A stretch of 64,000 nucleotides of DNA. It comes from Seohaeicola saemankumensis (lineage in GTDB: Bacteria > Pseudomonadota > Alphaproteobacteria > Rhodobacterales > Rhodobacteraceae). A program made the translations under genes and the position numbers. The stretch spans positions 1 to 64,000 of the forward strand of contig NZ_JAINWI010000012.1 of assembly GCF_021021435.1 (NCBI RefSeq), read 5' to 3'. Positions 48,082 through 57,308 of the stretch are shown one piece after another (the stretch's first letter is position 1; every line of letters begins with the position of its first letter). The notes below the pieces were generated by a model. It did no database searches. It was not told the DNA's origin and saw only the letters and a list, made by a program, of their open reading frames with translations.

Positions 48082-48824
48082 TCCGGCTGACCGACATCCA
48101 CAAGGCGTTTGGCTCCAACCACGTGTTGCGCGGCGTGAACCTGCATGTGCCGCGCGGCACCTCCATGGTGATCATCGGCGGATCGGGAACCGGCAAGTCG
48201 ATTGCGCTGAAATGTATCCTCGGGCTGGTAACCCATGACAGCGGCACGATCGAGGTCGATGGTCAGGATGTCCGCAAGGGTGACCGCGATGCCTTTCTGG
48301 CGCGTTTCGGAATGCTGTTTCAGGGCGGCGCGCTATTCGATTCCCTGCCCGTCTGGCAGAACGTGGCCTTCCGGCTGATGCGCGGTTCGCTCAAGCGACC
48401 CAGAGCCGAGGCGCGCGAGATCGCGATCGAAAAGCTGCGCCGCGTGGGGTTGAAGCCCGATGTGGCCGACAAGCTGCCTGCCGAACTGTCGGGCGGCATG
48501 CAAAAACGCGTGGGCCTTGCCCGCGCCATTGCCGCAGAGCCCGAGATCATCTTTTTCGACGAACCGACCACAGGGCTGGACCCGATCATGGCCGGTGTCA
48601 TCAACGAGCTGATCCGCGAGATCGTGACCGAGATGGGCGCGACTGCCATGACCATCACCCATGATATGACATCGGTTCGCGCGATTGCGGATAATGTGGC
48701 CATGCTGCATGATGGTGTCATCAAATGGACAGGTCCGGTGGCGCAGATGGACAACTCGGGCGATCCCTATCTCGATCAGTTCATCCACGGTCGCGCAACC
48801 GGCCCGATCGAGGCGGTCAGATGA
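48078..48824 (+). CDS. mlaF: MlaF-type ABC ATPase
   Basis: 248 residues. Walker A GGSGTGKS (about 34-41), signature LSGGMQKRVGLARA (about 137-150), Walker B IIFFDEPTTGLDPI (about 158-171) and MTITHDMTS. It energises the MlaE-type permease. The expected substrate-binding MlaD (MCE domain) gene does not follow. Confidence 0.95.
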   Translation: MIRLTDIHKAFGSNHVLRGVNLHVPRGTSMVIIGGSGTGKSIALKCILGLVTHDSGTIEVDGQDVRKGDRDAFLARFGMLFQGGALFDSLPVWQNVAFRLMRGSLKRPRAEAREIAIEKLRRVGLKPDVADKLPAELSGGMQKRVGLARAIAAEPEIIFFDEPTTGLDPIMAGVINELIREIVTEMGATAMTITHDMTSVRAIADNVAMLHDGVIKWTGPVAQMDNSGDPYLDQFIHGRATGPIEAVR

Positions 48825-49210
48825 ATGCCTTATTCGAACCGAACCCGATATTGCTGGCATTTCTGGCCCTGAAAACAACCATCTATTTGCCGGCACTGCT
48901 GTTTCTGGCCTGTCTGCGTGCGCTGATCGCCAAGGGACCGGCGCGGATCTTTGCGATCATCACCGTCGCGGTGGCGGGTCTGGGTATCACCGCGCGGTTT
49001 GGTCCGCCTTTGTTGGGACTGTCCGGCGGCACCCTGTCACAATTCGCCTATAGCATCGCAAATGCAGGCGGCGGCATGGTGATTGCGCTGGCCGCATCCG
49101 TCCCGCTGGCCGTGTCTGCGGTTCTGCCCGGACGACGCTGGCCCCTGCTGGACGCGCTGCACGGGTTGTTGGTCTCTGCGCTGTTCCTGCTCTGGATGCT
49201 GGCGCAGTGA
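48821..49210 (+). CDS. small membrane protein, unknown
   Basis: 129 residues, starting MNALFEPNPILL. Three or four hydrophobic helices (about 10-30, 36-60, 70-92 and 105-125) and almost no soluble part. It is linked by four-base overlaps to mlaF before and the PqiA-like gene after, so it likely belongs to the same membrane-lipid unit. No family recognised. Confidence 0.7.
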   Translation: MNALFEPNPILLAFLALKTTIYLPALLFLACLRALIAKGPARIFAIITVAVAGLGITARFGPPLLGLSGGTLSQFAYSIANAGGGMVIALAASVPLAVSAVLPGRRWPLLDALHGLLVSALFLLWMLAQ

Positions 49211-49656
49211 CAGGGGGCCGGTCGCATCCGGCCTTGATTGCGGCCAATCTGATACTGCTGGTCCTGTTCCCGCTGGCCTGGTTCGCGCCCCTGTTGCGCG
49301 CGCAATTGCTGCCATTCTTCCGGACGCAGGACATCTCGGTCATCTCGGGGTTGCAGACGCTCTGGCAGGAGGATGTCTTTCTGGCGTTAATTGTCACTGT
49401 GTTCGCCCTTGTCGCGCCAATCACGAAGACCGCCTTGCTGGCGCTCGTCCATTTCAGGCTTCTCAGCCACAACGCCCTGCCCGCACTGGCCCTGCTGGGC
49501 AAGCTTGCAATGGCGGATATCTTTCTGATCGCGCTTTATATCGTGACGGCCAAGGGCCTTGGCGTGGGCCGGATCGAGGTGGCGTGGGGGCTGTACCTGT
49601 TTTCCGCCTGCATCCTTGCCTCGCTGGTTCTTTCTCTTGCAGAACGGAAACAATAG
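49207..49656 (+). CDS. PqiA-like membrane protein
   Basis: 149 residues from a GTG start (GTGA overlap with the previous stop). Four predicted helices with the PqiA block LPFFRTQDISVISGLQTLWQEDVFLALIVTVF (split across about residues 35-66), followed by ALLGKLAMADIFLIALYIV. PqiA proteins pair with MCE-domain lipid transporters in the envelope, which fits the MlaEF context. No zinc-ribbon is present, so it is one half of the classic two-domain PqiA. Confidence 0.85.
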   Translation: MTGGRSHPALIAANLILLVLFPLAWFAPLLRAQLLPFFRTQDISVISGLQTLWQEDVFLALIVTVFALVAPITKTALLALVHFRLLSHNALPALALLGKLAMADIFLIALYIVTAKGLGVGRIEVAWGLYLFSACILASLVLSLAERKQ

Positions 49657-49817
49657 ACCTTCATTTGCGTCATTGTTTCTATTCAGGCTGTTAATCACCC
49701 TGAACGCGCTTTCCTGCCCTGCGCAATCATCGGCTAATGGCATAAAAACACTTGGGGAAATGCCCACAGGCGGTTTAGCGTAAAAGGGGTAAAGAGTTTG
49801 ATGTTTCTGGGGGAAAC

Positions 49818-50624
49818 ATGCTGTCTTCTGTTCGTTCCGCGACCCGGTCCGCCGCGGTCATTCTTCAGACTGTCTCATTCGGCCTCGTCCTGATTTGTGC
49901 CCTCTGCCTGAGCCTGCTGACGTTCGGGGCGATGGTTGGCCTTTTGCCGTGGCTACAGTTTACCGTGCTGATGGGCGATCAGGTGTTCGAGAATGCGGGC
50001 CAATTTGCCCAGATCGGGGCCACGCTGCTTTGCATGATGCTGGTAGGGTTTCTGCCCACCCATACGCGTATCATGGCGCTTGAGAACTCGCACAGGCAGT
50101 TCTCGCTGGGCATGCAGGATGTGGCCCATGCCTATCACATGGCCCATGCGGCGGATCGTGCGGGTGTGTTCAGGCTGGCCTCAGAATTCGATTCGGTTCG
50201 CGAAAGGCTGGCCTATATGCGGCGGCACCCCGAATTGGGCCATCTGGAACCCGAGATCATGGAGATCGCCGCCCAGATGTCACACACCAGTCGCGCCCTT
50301 GCAGAAACCTATTCCGACGCGAATGTGGGCCGCGCCCGTATGTTCCTGCGCCAGCGCCAGCAGGAGGTGGCCACCTTCAAAGAGCGTCTGGCCAAGGCGC
50401 AGGTGATCTCGAAAGAACTTAGCCAATCGTTGCGGCAGGTCGCACAGGAAGAGGCAGGCGCAAATGCCCAACTGGCGCGTCTGCGGTCGGAACTGATCGG
50501 CATTCTGCCTGACCCGCTGGGTCTCGACACACGTTCGACGGCGCGGCGCAGGGTGGCGCAAGCACATCTGGCAGCGGATCTGTCCACCGACATGCCCGCA
50601 GGTCTGGCCCGCGCCGCCGAATAG
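49818..50624 (+). CDS. membrane protein with coiled-coil, unknown
   Basis: 268 residues. Two helices near the start (about 20-45 and 65-85), then a long charged alpha-helical region with a strong coiled coil (FLRQRQQEVATFKERLAKAQVISKEL part, about 175-205, and more) and a short basic C-terminus. Some genomes call its homologues DNA repair protein, probably because radA follows 62 bases later; no repair motif is visible. Confidence 0.6.
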   Translation: MLSSVRSATRSAAVILQTVSFGLVLICALCLSLLTFGAMVGLLPWLQFTVLMGDQVFENAGQFAQIGATLLCMMLVGFLPTHTRIMALENSHRQFSLGMQDVAHAYHMAHAADRAGVFRLASEFDSVRERLAYMRRHPELGHLEPEIMEIAAQMSHTSRALAETYSDANVGRARMFLRQRQQEVATFKERLAKAQVISKELSQSLRQVAQEEAGANAQLARLRSELIGILPDPLGLDTRSTARRRVAQAHLAADLSTDMPAGLARAAE

Positions 50625-50686
50625 GCGCGGACCAACCGCAACATTGAGGGTTTGACCGCCCCGCCCTGCTGGGGCATCACTGCGCT

Positions 50687-52051
50687 ATGGCAAAATCCAA
50701 CAGTTTCTCTTGCACGGCCTGCGGCGCCTCTTTCAACAAATGGTCTGGCCGTTGCGACGGCTGCGGCGCATGGAACACGATTGTCGAGGAAGCGCCGCTA
50801 TCTGCCGGTCCGAGCTCGAAATCACTGGGCGGCAAGCGCGGGTCAGCGATCCGCCTGACAGATCTGGCCACGGAAGAGACCCCGCCCCCGCGCACCAATT
50901 CAGGCATATCCGAACTTGACCGCGTTCTGGGCGGCGGGCTGGTGCCCTCCAGCGCCATTCTGGTGGGTGGTGATCCGGGAATCGGCAAATCGACGCTGCT
51001 ACTACAGGCGGCTGCCCGTTTCGCGCAATCCGGTCTCAAAACGATCTATGTCTCGGGCGAGGAAGCCACCGCGCAGGTCCGTATGCGCGCGCAGCGGCTT
51101 GGCCTGTCGGACGCGCCTGTACAACTGGCCGCCGCCACAAATTTGCGCGACATCCTGACCACGCTCGAGGCCGAGAAACCGCAACTGGCCGTGATCGATT
51201 CGATCCAGACGATGTGGGCCGACAATGTCGAAAGCGCGCCGGGCTCGGTGTCTCAGGTCCGCGCTGCGGCACATGAGCTGACAACCTTTGCCAAGCGGCG
51301 CAACATGGCGGTCATTCTGGTCGGTCACGTCACCAAGGACGGCCAGATTGCCGGCCCCCGCGTTGTGGAACACATGGTCGATACAGTGCTCTATTTCGAG
51401 GGCGAGCGCGGCCACCAGTTCCGCATCCTGCGCGCGGTCAAAAACCGCTTTGGTCCCGCAGACGAGATCGGCGTCTTCGAGATGACAGGTGCGGGACTGT
51501 CCGAGGTGGTCAACCCTTCGGCGCTGTTTCTGTCGGAACGCGGCCAACCCAGCCCCGGATCGGTGGTCTTTGCGGGCGTCGAGGGCACACGCCCCCTGCT
51601 GGTGGAGTTTCAGGCGCTGGTCGCGCCCTCGCCCCACAGCCAACCGCGCCGCTCGGTCGTGGGCTGGGATGGCGGGCGACTGGCGATGATCCTCGCCGTG
51701 CTCGAGGCACGTTGCGGCATCCCCTTCACGGGGCTTGATGTCTACCTGAATGTGGCGGGCGGCATGAAAGTAACCGAACCCGCGGCTGATCTGGCCGTGG
51801 CTGCCGCGCTGCTGAGTGCCCGTGAAGACGCCGCTTTGCCCGCCGAAACAGTCATTTTCGGCGAAATAAGCCTGTCTGGGGCACTACGTCCGGTCAGCCA
51901 GACCGAAAACAGGTTGAAAGAAGCGCAAAAACTTGGTTTCACAGCGGCCATCGCGCCCTCTGGCGGCAAAGTGGGGGCGACAAGCGGCCTGAAGCTGACG
52001 CAGATGGGTGATCTGACCGCTTTTGTGGGCGAGGTATTCGGCGCAGGTTAG
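50687..52051 (+). CDS. radA: DNA repair protein RadA
   Basis: 454 residues. N-terminal C4 zinc finger (CTACGASFNKWSGRCDGCG, about 9-27), RecA-like core with Walker A GGDPGIGKSTLL (about 92-103), the KNRFG motif (about 250) typical of RadA, and the Lon-like C-terminal domain. It drives branch migration in recombinational repair. Preceded by the membrane coiled-coil gene, followed by a repeat pair and cvpA. Confidence 0.97.
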   Translation: MAKSNSFSCTACGASFNKWSGRCDGCGAWNTIVEEAPLSAGPSSKSLGGKRGSAIRLTDLATEETPPPRTNSGISELDRVLGGGLVPSSAILVGGDPGIGKSTLLLQAAARFAQSGLKTIYVSGEEATAQVRMRAQRLGLSDAPVQLAAATNLRDILTTLEAEKPQLAVIDSIQTMWADNVESAPGSVSQVRAAAHELTTFAKRRNMAVILVGHVTKDGQIAGPRVVEHMVDTVLYFEGERGHQFRILRAVKNRFGPADEIGVFEMTGAGLSEVVNPSALFLSERGQPSPGSVVFAGVEGTRPLLVEFQALVAPSPHSQPRRSVVGWDGGRLAMILAVLEARCGIPFTGLDVYLNVAGGMKVTEPAADLAVAAALLSAREDAALPAETVIFGEISLSGALRPVSQTENRLKEAQKLGFTAAIAPSGGKVGATSGLKLTQMGDLTAFVGEVFGAG

Positions 52052-52070
52052 TGCCACAGGGTTGAGATAC

Positions 52071-52132
52071 GGTTTTCGGCGCGCGGTCGCGCCAACGGGA
52101 TTTGTGTTAGGTTTTCGGCGCGCGGTCGCGCC
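52071..52132. repeat. two 23-bp direct repeats with internal hairpins
   Basis: GGTTTTCGGCGCGCGGTC plus GCGCC is found at 52071-52093 and again at 52110-52132 (39-base period). Each copy contains a GGCGCG-CGGT-CGCGCC stem-loop. They occupy most of the 103-base radA-cvpA gap. Confidence 0.85.
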
Positions 52133-52154
52133 TCAGGGCAAGGAACGGGACGAC

Positions 52155-52715
52155 ATGGAAGGCTTTACCCTCATCGACGGCATCGTGGCCGCCGTCATCG
52201 TGGTATCAGCGCTGCTGGCCTACAGCCGCGGTTTCGTGCGCGAGGCGCTGGCGATTGTCGGCTGGATCGTGGCCGCCCTTGTAGCCTTCATGTTTGCCCC
52301 GCAGGTGCAACCGCTGGTCAAGGAAATCCCCGTTGTCGGCGCGATGATCGCCGATAGCTGCGAATTGTCCATCATCGCGGCCTTTGGCGGTGTCTTTGCT
52401 TTGGCCCTCGTCGTGGCCTCGCTGTTCACACCACTCTTTTCAAACCTGGTGCAACGCTCGGTTCTGGGGGGGCTGGATCAGGGCGCAGGTTTCCTGTTCG
52501 GCGTGCTGCGCGGCATCCTTCTGGTGGCTGTGGCCTTCTTTGCCTATGAAACCGTGGTCAGCGCCCAAGAGATCGCAATGATCGACGACAGCCGCTCGGC
52601 ACGTGTTTTTGCGAACCTGACCGGCCAGATCGGCGAACGGAACCCCGATCAGGCCCTGGGATGGATCGCACAACAGTATGAAGCGCTGGTCGGTGTCTGC
52701 GAAACGCCCCAGTAA
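52155..52715 (+). CDS. cvpA: CvpA-family membrane protein
   Basis: 186 residues from ATG 52155 (AAGGAACGGGACGAC upstream). Four helices and the conserved LIDGIVAAVIVVSALLAYSRGFVRE part at the start (about 6-30) mark CvpA. It is an inner-membrane protein linked in other bacteria to colicin V export and purine operons; the next gene is purF as in enterobacteria. Confidence 0.93.
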   Translation: MEGFTLIDGIVAAVIVVSALLAYSRGFVREALAIVGWIVAALVAFMFAPQVQPLVKEIPVVGAMIADSCELSIIAAFGGVFALALVVASLFTPLFSNLVQRSVLGGLDQGAGFLFGVLRGILLVAVAFFAYETVVSAQEIAMIDDSRSARVFANLTGQIGERNPDQALGWIAQQYEALVGVCETPQ

Positions 52716-52791
52716 ACGCATCGGAAATAACCGGCGCGCCGCAAAGCTGCGCCGCGCACGCACCTTTCATGTGATCCTTTCGTGACACTTC

Positions 52792-52822
52792 CGCTTGGAC
52801 CCCTTATGAGGGGCCCTAAGCG
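52792..52822 (+). promoter_or_regulatory. stable hairpin before purF
   Basis: CGCTTGG-A-CCCCT, TATG loop, AGGGG-C-CC-T-AAGCG, a twelve-base-pair stem with one mismatch and one bulge, 26 bases ahead of the purF start. No T-run follows, so it is not a simple terminator; it may be a leader structure or operator. Confidence 0.55.
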
Positions 52823-52847
52823 ACGCCCTTCGGATTCGGAGCCTGCC

Positions 52848-54338
52848 TTGTCCAAAACCATGCCCCCCGCCCATCCTTTCGATTTTGATGCCTACGGCAA
52901 CGACGGCGATGACAAGCTGCACGAGGAATGCGGCGTGTTCGGTGTCCTTGGTGTCACAGATGCATCCAACTTCGTGGCCCTTGGCCTGCACGCGCTGCAA
53001 CATCGCGGTCAGGAAGCGGGCGGGATCGTGTGTCACCATCCCGAATACGGCTTCAACTCGGCCCATCGCTTCGGCTATGTGCGCGACAGCTTCACCTCGC
53101 AGACCCTGATGCAGACCCTGCCCGGCCCCTTGGCCATCGGGCATGTACGTTATTCCACCGCCGGATCGAAAGGCGCTGTCATCCGTGACGTGCAGCCCTT
53201 CTTTGGCGAGTTCTCGATGGGCGGCGCTGCCATTGCACATAACGGGAATATCACCAATGCTATTGCCCTGCGCCGCGAATTGATCGAGCGTGGCTCGATC
53301 TTCCAGTCCAGCAGCGACAGCGAATGCATCATCCACCTGATGGCGCGCTCTCTGCAGCAGAACATCCCCGAACGGATGGAAGACGCGCTTCGCCGCGTCG
53401 AAGGCGCGTTTTCCGTCGTCGCCATGACCCGCAGCAAGCTGATCGGCGTGCGCGATCCATTGGGCGTCCGCCCACTGGTTCTGGGCCGTGTCGGGGATGG
53501 CTGGGTGCTGTCCTCGGAAACCTGCGGGCTGGACATCATCGGGGCCGAATTCATCCGCGAGGTCGAACCCGGCGAGATGGTTGTCATAGACGAGAAGAAC
53601 GGGCTGGAAAGCCGCTTTCCCTTCCGCAAGCAAAGCCCGCGCTTCTGCATTTTCGAACATGTCTATTTCTCGCGCCCGGACAGCATCATCGGTGGTCGCT
53701 CGGTCTATGAAACACGCCGACAGATCGGCGTGGAACTGGCGCGCGAGGCACCGCAGGATGCCGATCTGGTCTGCCCCGTGCCCGATAGCGGCACACCGGC
53801 AGCCATCGGTTTCGCCCATGAAAGCGGCATTCCCTATGGTATGGGGATCATCCGCAACCAGTATATGGGCCGCACCTTCATCGAACCCACCGAAAGCATC
53901 CGCAACATGGGGGTGCGCCTCAAGCTGAACGTGAACCGCGCGCTGATCCGCGGCAAGCGCGTGATTCTGGTGGACGATTCGGTGGTGCGCGGCACCACCA
54001 GCCGCAAAATCAAGGAAATGATCCTTGATGCCGGTGCCAAGGAAGTGCATTTCCGCATCGCATCGCCCCCCACAGCATGGCCCTGCTTTTATGGCGTCGA
54101 TACCCCGCAGCGCGACAAACTGCTGGCCGCAACAATGACCGAAGAGGAAATGCGCCAGCATCTGGCGGTGGACAGCCTCAAGTTCATCTCGCTCGACGGT
54201 CTTTACCGCGCCGCGGGCGAAGCACAGGGCCGCAACGCGAACTGCCCACAATATTGCGATGCCTGTTTCTCGGGTGAATATCCAGTTGCCCCCTCCGACA
54301 TGATCGAAAAGGGTTTCCAGCTCAAAGCCGCCGAATAG
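52848..54338 (+). CDS. purF: amidophosphoribosyltransferase
   Basis: 496 residues from a TTG start at 52848, chosen because CGGAG lies seven bases upstream; an ATG four codons later lacks a ribosome site. A short propeptide ends before the nucleophile cysteine in EECGVFGV (about residue 28). The type II GATase domain (HALQHRGQEAGG) and the PRTase domain (VDDSVVRGTTSRKI) follow. The C-terminus carries the Fe-S cysteines (NCPQYCDACFSG). First step of purine synthesis. Confidence 0.96.
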   Translation: MSKTMPPAHPFDFDAYGNDGDDKLHEECGVFGVLGVTDASNFVALGLHALQHRGQEAGGIVCHHPEYGFNSAHRFGYVRDSFTSQTLMQTLPGPLAIGHVRYSTAGSKGAVIRDVQPFFGEFSMGGAAIAHNGNITNAIALRRELIERGSIFQSSSDSECIIHLMARSLQQNIPERMEDALRRVEGAFSVVAMTRSKLIGVRDPLGVRPLVLGRVGDGWVLSSETCGLDIIGAEFIREVEPGEMVVIDEKNGLESRFPFRKQSPRFCIFEHVYFSRPDSIIGGRSVYETRRQIGVELAREAPQDADLVCPVPDSGTPAAIGFAHESGIPYGMGIIRNQYMGRTFIEPTESIRNMGVRLKLNVNRALIRGKRVILVDDSVVRGTTSRKIKEMILDAGAKEVHFRIASPPTAWPCFYGVDTPQRDKLLAATMTEEEMRQHLAVDSLKFISLDGLYRAAGEAQGRNANCPQYCDACFSGEYPVAPSDMIEKGFQLKAAE

Positions 54339-54591
54339 GGGGTGCGCTGGCGTGGCGATAGCCGCGCCACCACAAGCCTTGCGGACAATAGGTCGCAGCC
54401 CGAAACGGAACGACAGGCAAGGCGCCGCCTGCGATCTGGCAGGGCTTTGCCGACAGCATAGCTTGTGCTGCGCGGGCCGGTCTGATCGGCCTTTCCCCCG
54501 CCTGGCAGACATGCCAAACGCCCCTCTGGACCACCACCACCACAAGGAGGGCGCCGCCCGCGACAGCGGGGAATGGACGCCCGTAAAGGCA

Positions 54592-54858
54592 ATGAGCATA
54601 ACAGACAAAACGACCCCGACCACCGAGAAGACACAGACCGCCGCCACCCTGCCCCAGCTTTTACCGCTGGATGGCACTACCCTGCTGGGCACCGTTGTGT
54701 CGGCCGAGGCATCGCGCGCCCTGATCCGCCTGAAGAGCGGAAAGGTGCAGCAATTGCGCCTTGGCGACAGGATCGGCGATGCCACAATCGCCGCCATCGA
54801 ACCGGGTCTGATCCACATGATCCGCAACGGCGAGGCGCACCGGCTGGCCATGCCCTGA
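54592..54858 (+). CDS. PilP/GspC-like small protein
   Basis: 88 residues from ATG 54592; an earlier ATG at 54511 in frame would add an atypical His-rich leader. The core LDGTTLLGTVVSAEASRALIR followed by LRLGDRIGDATIAAI resembles the beta-rich HR domain of PilP/GspC proteins, but no signal peptide is visible. Isolated gene between purF and an SDR gene; role unknown. Confidence 0.55.
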   Translation: MSITDKTTPTTEKTQTAATLPQLLPLDGTTLLGTVVSAEASRALIRLKSGKVQQLRLGDRIGDATIAAIEPGLIHMIRNGEAHRLAMP

Positions 54859-54954
54859 CATCTGCCTTCCGGCCCAAAGGACACGCGCCCCCCTTGACCT
54901 TGGCCGCGCAGTCCAGCACACCGCGTGCAACCAAAATCCGCAAGGAGAGCCGAG

Positions 54955-55596
54955 ATGTCCGAGAAAATCGCCCTGATCACAGGCGCATCGCGCGGGCTGG
55001 GTGCGGCACTGGCCGAGGCTTTGGCCGCCAGCCATCACATCGTCGCGGTCGCCCGCACGACTGGCGCGCTGGAAGAACTGGACGACCGGATCAAGGCGGT
55101 CGGCGGTCAGGCAACACTGGCCCCGATGGATGTCACCAAACCCGATGCGATGGCGCAGCTTTGCCGCTCGATCCATGACCGCTGGGGCAAGCTGGACATG
55201 TGGCTGCACACGGCGGTGCACGCAGCCCCCCTGTCGCCCGCCAACACCATCGACGCGCGCGACTGGGACAAATCCGTTGCCTGCAATGTCACGGCCACAG
55301 GCCAGTTGATCCCTTATATCGCCCCCTTGCTGGGCGAAAAGGGCAGCGCCGTCTTCTTTGAAGATCCCCGCGCGGGGGAAAAGTTCTTCGGGGCTTATGG
55401 CGCCACCAAAGCTGCACAGATCGCCCTTGCCCAAAGCTGGGCCGCCGAAACCGTCAAGACCGGCCCGCGCGTGCATGTGCTGACACCTGCGCCGATGGCT
55501 ACAGCCAACCGCGCTAGGTTCTTTCCCGGCGAAGACCGCGCCCTTTTGGCCAGCCCGCGCACCGAGGCCGCGCGCCTGCTGGCCGCCCTGGTCTGA
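54955..55596 (+). CDS. short-chain dehydrogenase/reductase
   Basis: 213 residues. Rossmann start ALITGASRGLGAALAEAL (about 6-23). The catalytic YxxxK is present as YGATK (about 148), but the usual NNAG block reads LHTAVHAA and the catalytic serine is not obvious (VFFEDPRAG). CAAGGAGAG is the ribosome site. Substrate unknown. Downstream by 70 bases is a dispersed repeat and then surE. Confidence 0.85.
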   Translation: MSEKIALITGASRGLGAALAEALAASHHIVAVARTTGALEELDDRIKAVGGQATLAPMDVTKPDAMAQLCRSIHDRWGKLDMWLHTAVHAAPLSPANTIDARDWDKSVACNVTATGQLIPYIAPLLGEKGSAVFFEDPRAGEKFFGAYGATKAAQIALAQSWAAETVKTGPRVHVLTPAPMATANRARFFPGEDRALLASPRTEAARLLAALV

Positions 55597-55665
55597 CGCC
55601 CTTTTCATCATGCCATAACTACCCGCCCTCCCTTCCGGCTCAGTGCATCGCTGCTGCTGTTGCCT

Positions 55666-55687
55666 GAGTATTTGCGGCAAGATAAAA
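55666..55687 (+). repeat. dispersed intergenic motif, copy 5
   Basis: GAGTATTT, GC, GGCAAGATAAAA; a diverged copy between the SDR gene and surE. Confidence 0.6.
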
Positions 55688-55783
55688 TGCCAAAAGGCTT
55701 TGCCGACCCCGTCATGTGGCTTGTCCGCTTGCCCCTTTGCCGCGGCTCCTTTACACCATGCAAAAGGACAAATCGGGGCAGGC

Positions 55784-56572
55784 ATGCGAATTTTGATCAC
55801 CAATGACGACGGCATTAACGCTCCGGGTCTGGCCGTTCTGGAACGGATCGCCAACGACCTTGCCGGACCGGATGGCGAGGTCTGGACCGTGGCCCCCGCA
55901 TTCGAGCAATCCGGCGTCGGCCATTGTATCAGCTACACCCATCCGATGATGATCGCCAAACTGGGCGAGCGCCGTTTCGCAGCCGAGGGTAGCCCCGCTG
56001 ATTGCGTGCTGGCCGGCTTGCATGACGTGATCGAGGGCGAGCGCCCCGATCTGGTGCTGTCGGGTGTCAACAGAGGCAACAACTCGGCCGAGAACGCGCT
56101 TTATTCCGGTACGCTAGGTGGCGCGATGGAAGCGGCTTTGCAGGGCATTCCCGCCATGGCCCTCTCGCAATATCTGGGACCGAGCAATTTCACCGCCCCC
56201 GATCCCTTCGAGGCCGCCAGCGTGCATGGCGCCGACCTGATCCGCAAGTTGCTGGCCGCGACACCCGCGGACCAGAATGACGCGGATTACCGTGTCTTCT
56301 ATAACATCAACTTCCCGCCCGTTCTGGCCGCTGCCGTGCGCGGTGTGCGCGTGGTGCCGCAGGGGTTCCGCCGCAACACCCGCTTCTCGGTCGAGCCGCA
56401 TCTTTCACCTTCGGGGCGGCGCTTTTTGTGGATCAAGGGGGGCGAGCAGCATGTGCCCACCCTGCCCGATACGGATGCCGCGGTGAATCTGGATGGCTAT
56501 ATCTCGGTCACGCCGATGCGCGCGGACCTGACCGCGCATGATCTGATAGATCCATTGAAAGGCATCGAATGA
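55784..56572 (+). CDS. surE: 5'/3'-nucleotidase SurE
   Basis: 262 residues from ATG 55784 (CGGGGCAGGC upstream). [15 protein letters not shown] (metal site DD at 8-9), the [18 protein letters not shown] block (about 90-108) and the [16 protein letters not shown] end mark SurE, a stress-linked nucleotidase. It overlaps pcm by four bases, giving the classic surE-pcm-nlpD order. Confidence 0.97.
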   Translation: MRILITNDDGINAPGLAVLERIANDLAGPDGEVWTVAPAFEQSGVGHCISYTHPMMIAKLGERRFAAEGSPADCVLAGLHDVIEGERPDLVLSGVNRGNNSAENALYSGTLGGAMEAALQGIPAMALSQYLGPSNFTAPDPFEAASVHGADLIRKLLAATPADQNDADYRVFYNINFPPVLAAAVRGVRVVPQGFRRNTRFSVEPHLSPSGRRFLWIKGGEQHVPTLPDTDAAVNLDGYISVTPMRADLTAHDLIDPLKGIE

Positions 56573-57210
56573 GCGAAGCGGCGGAACGCAAGATGCAGTT
56601 CCTTTTTGCCCTGCGCTCCAAGGGGGTGACAGACAGCCGTGTGCTGACCGCGATGGAAAAGATTGACCGTGGCCCCTTTATCCGCGGCATCTTTGCCAAT
56701 CGCGCCTATGAGGACATGCCCCTGCCCATCGCCTGCGGGCAGACAATCAGCCAGCCCTCTGTGGTAGGCCTGATGACGCAGGCGCTACAGGTCACCGCGC
56801 GCGATACCGTGCTGGAAGTCGGCACCGGATCGGGCTATCAGGCGGCGATCCTGTCGCAACTGGCGCGGAGGGTCTATACGGTGGACCGGCACCGCCGTCT
56901 GGTGCGTGAGGCCCGCGAGATTTTCGACGCGCTGCAACTGACCAATATCACCGCCTTCACCGCCGATGGCAGCCATGGACTACCGGATCAGGCCCCGTTC
57001 GATCGCATTCTCGTGACCGCTGCCGCCGAGGACCCGCCCGGCCCCCTCTTGGCCCAATTGAAAATCGGGGGTATCATGGTGTTACCGGTTGGCCAGTCTG
57101 ATACAGTGCAAAGCCTGATCCGCGTGACCCGCCACGAGGACGGTTTCGACTATGACGAACTGCGTCCGGTCCGGTTTGTGCCCCTGATTGAAGGTTTGGG
57201 GCGCGACTGA
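56569..57210 (+). CDS. pcm: protein-L-isoaspartate O-methyltransferase
   Basis: 213 residues. The family blocks are [19 protein letters not shown] (about 51-69), the SAM loop [16 protein letters not shown] (about 81-96) and [11 protein letters not shown] (about 138). It repairs damaged aspartyl residues. Four-base overlap with surE. Confidence 0.97.
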   Translation: MSEAAERKMQFLFALRSKGVTDSRVLTAMEKIDRGPFIRGIFANRAYEDMPLPIACGQTISQPSVVGLMTQALQVTARDTVLEVGTGSGYQAAILSQLARRVYTVDRHRRLVREAREIFDALQLTNITAFTADGSHGLPDQAPFDRILVTAAAEDPPGPLLAQLKIGGIMVLPVGQSDTVQSLIRVTRHEDGFDYDELRPVRFVPLIEGLGRD

Positions 57211-57308
57211 CAGGCCGTTACTATCCCGCCATCCTGTCTGCGACGGGCCATCGGGTTGAAGCATAACAACGAAGCCCCGGCGCAAGGGGCAGGACAGAGG
57301 AAATCGAG

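Noticed and set aside
52071-52132. CRISPR-like repeat
   Set aside because: Only two units, 16-base spacer, internal hairpins and no cas genes.
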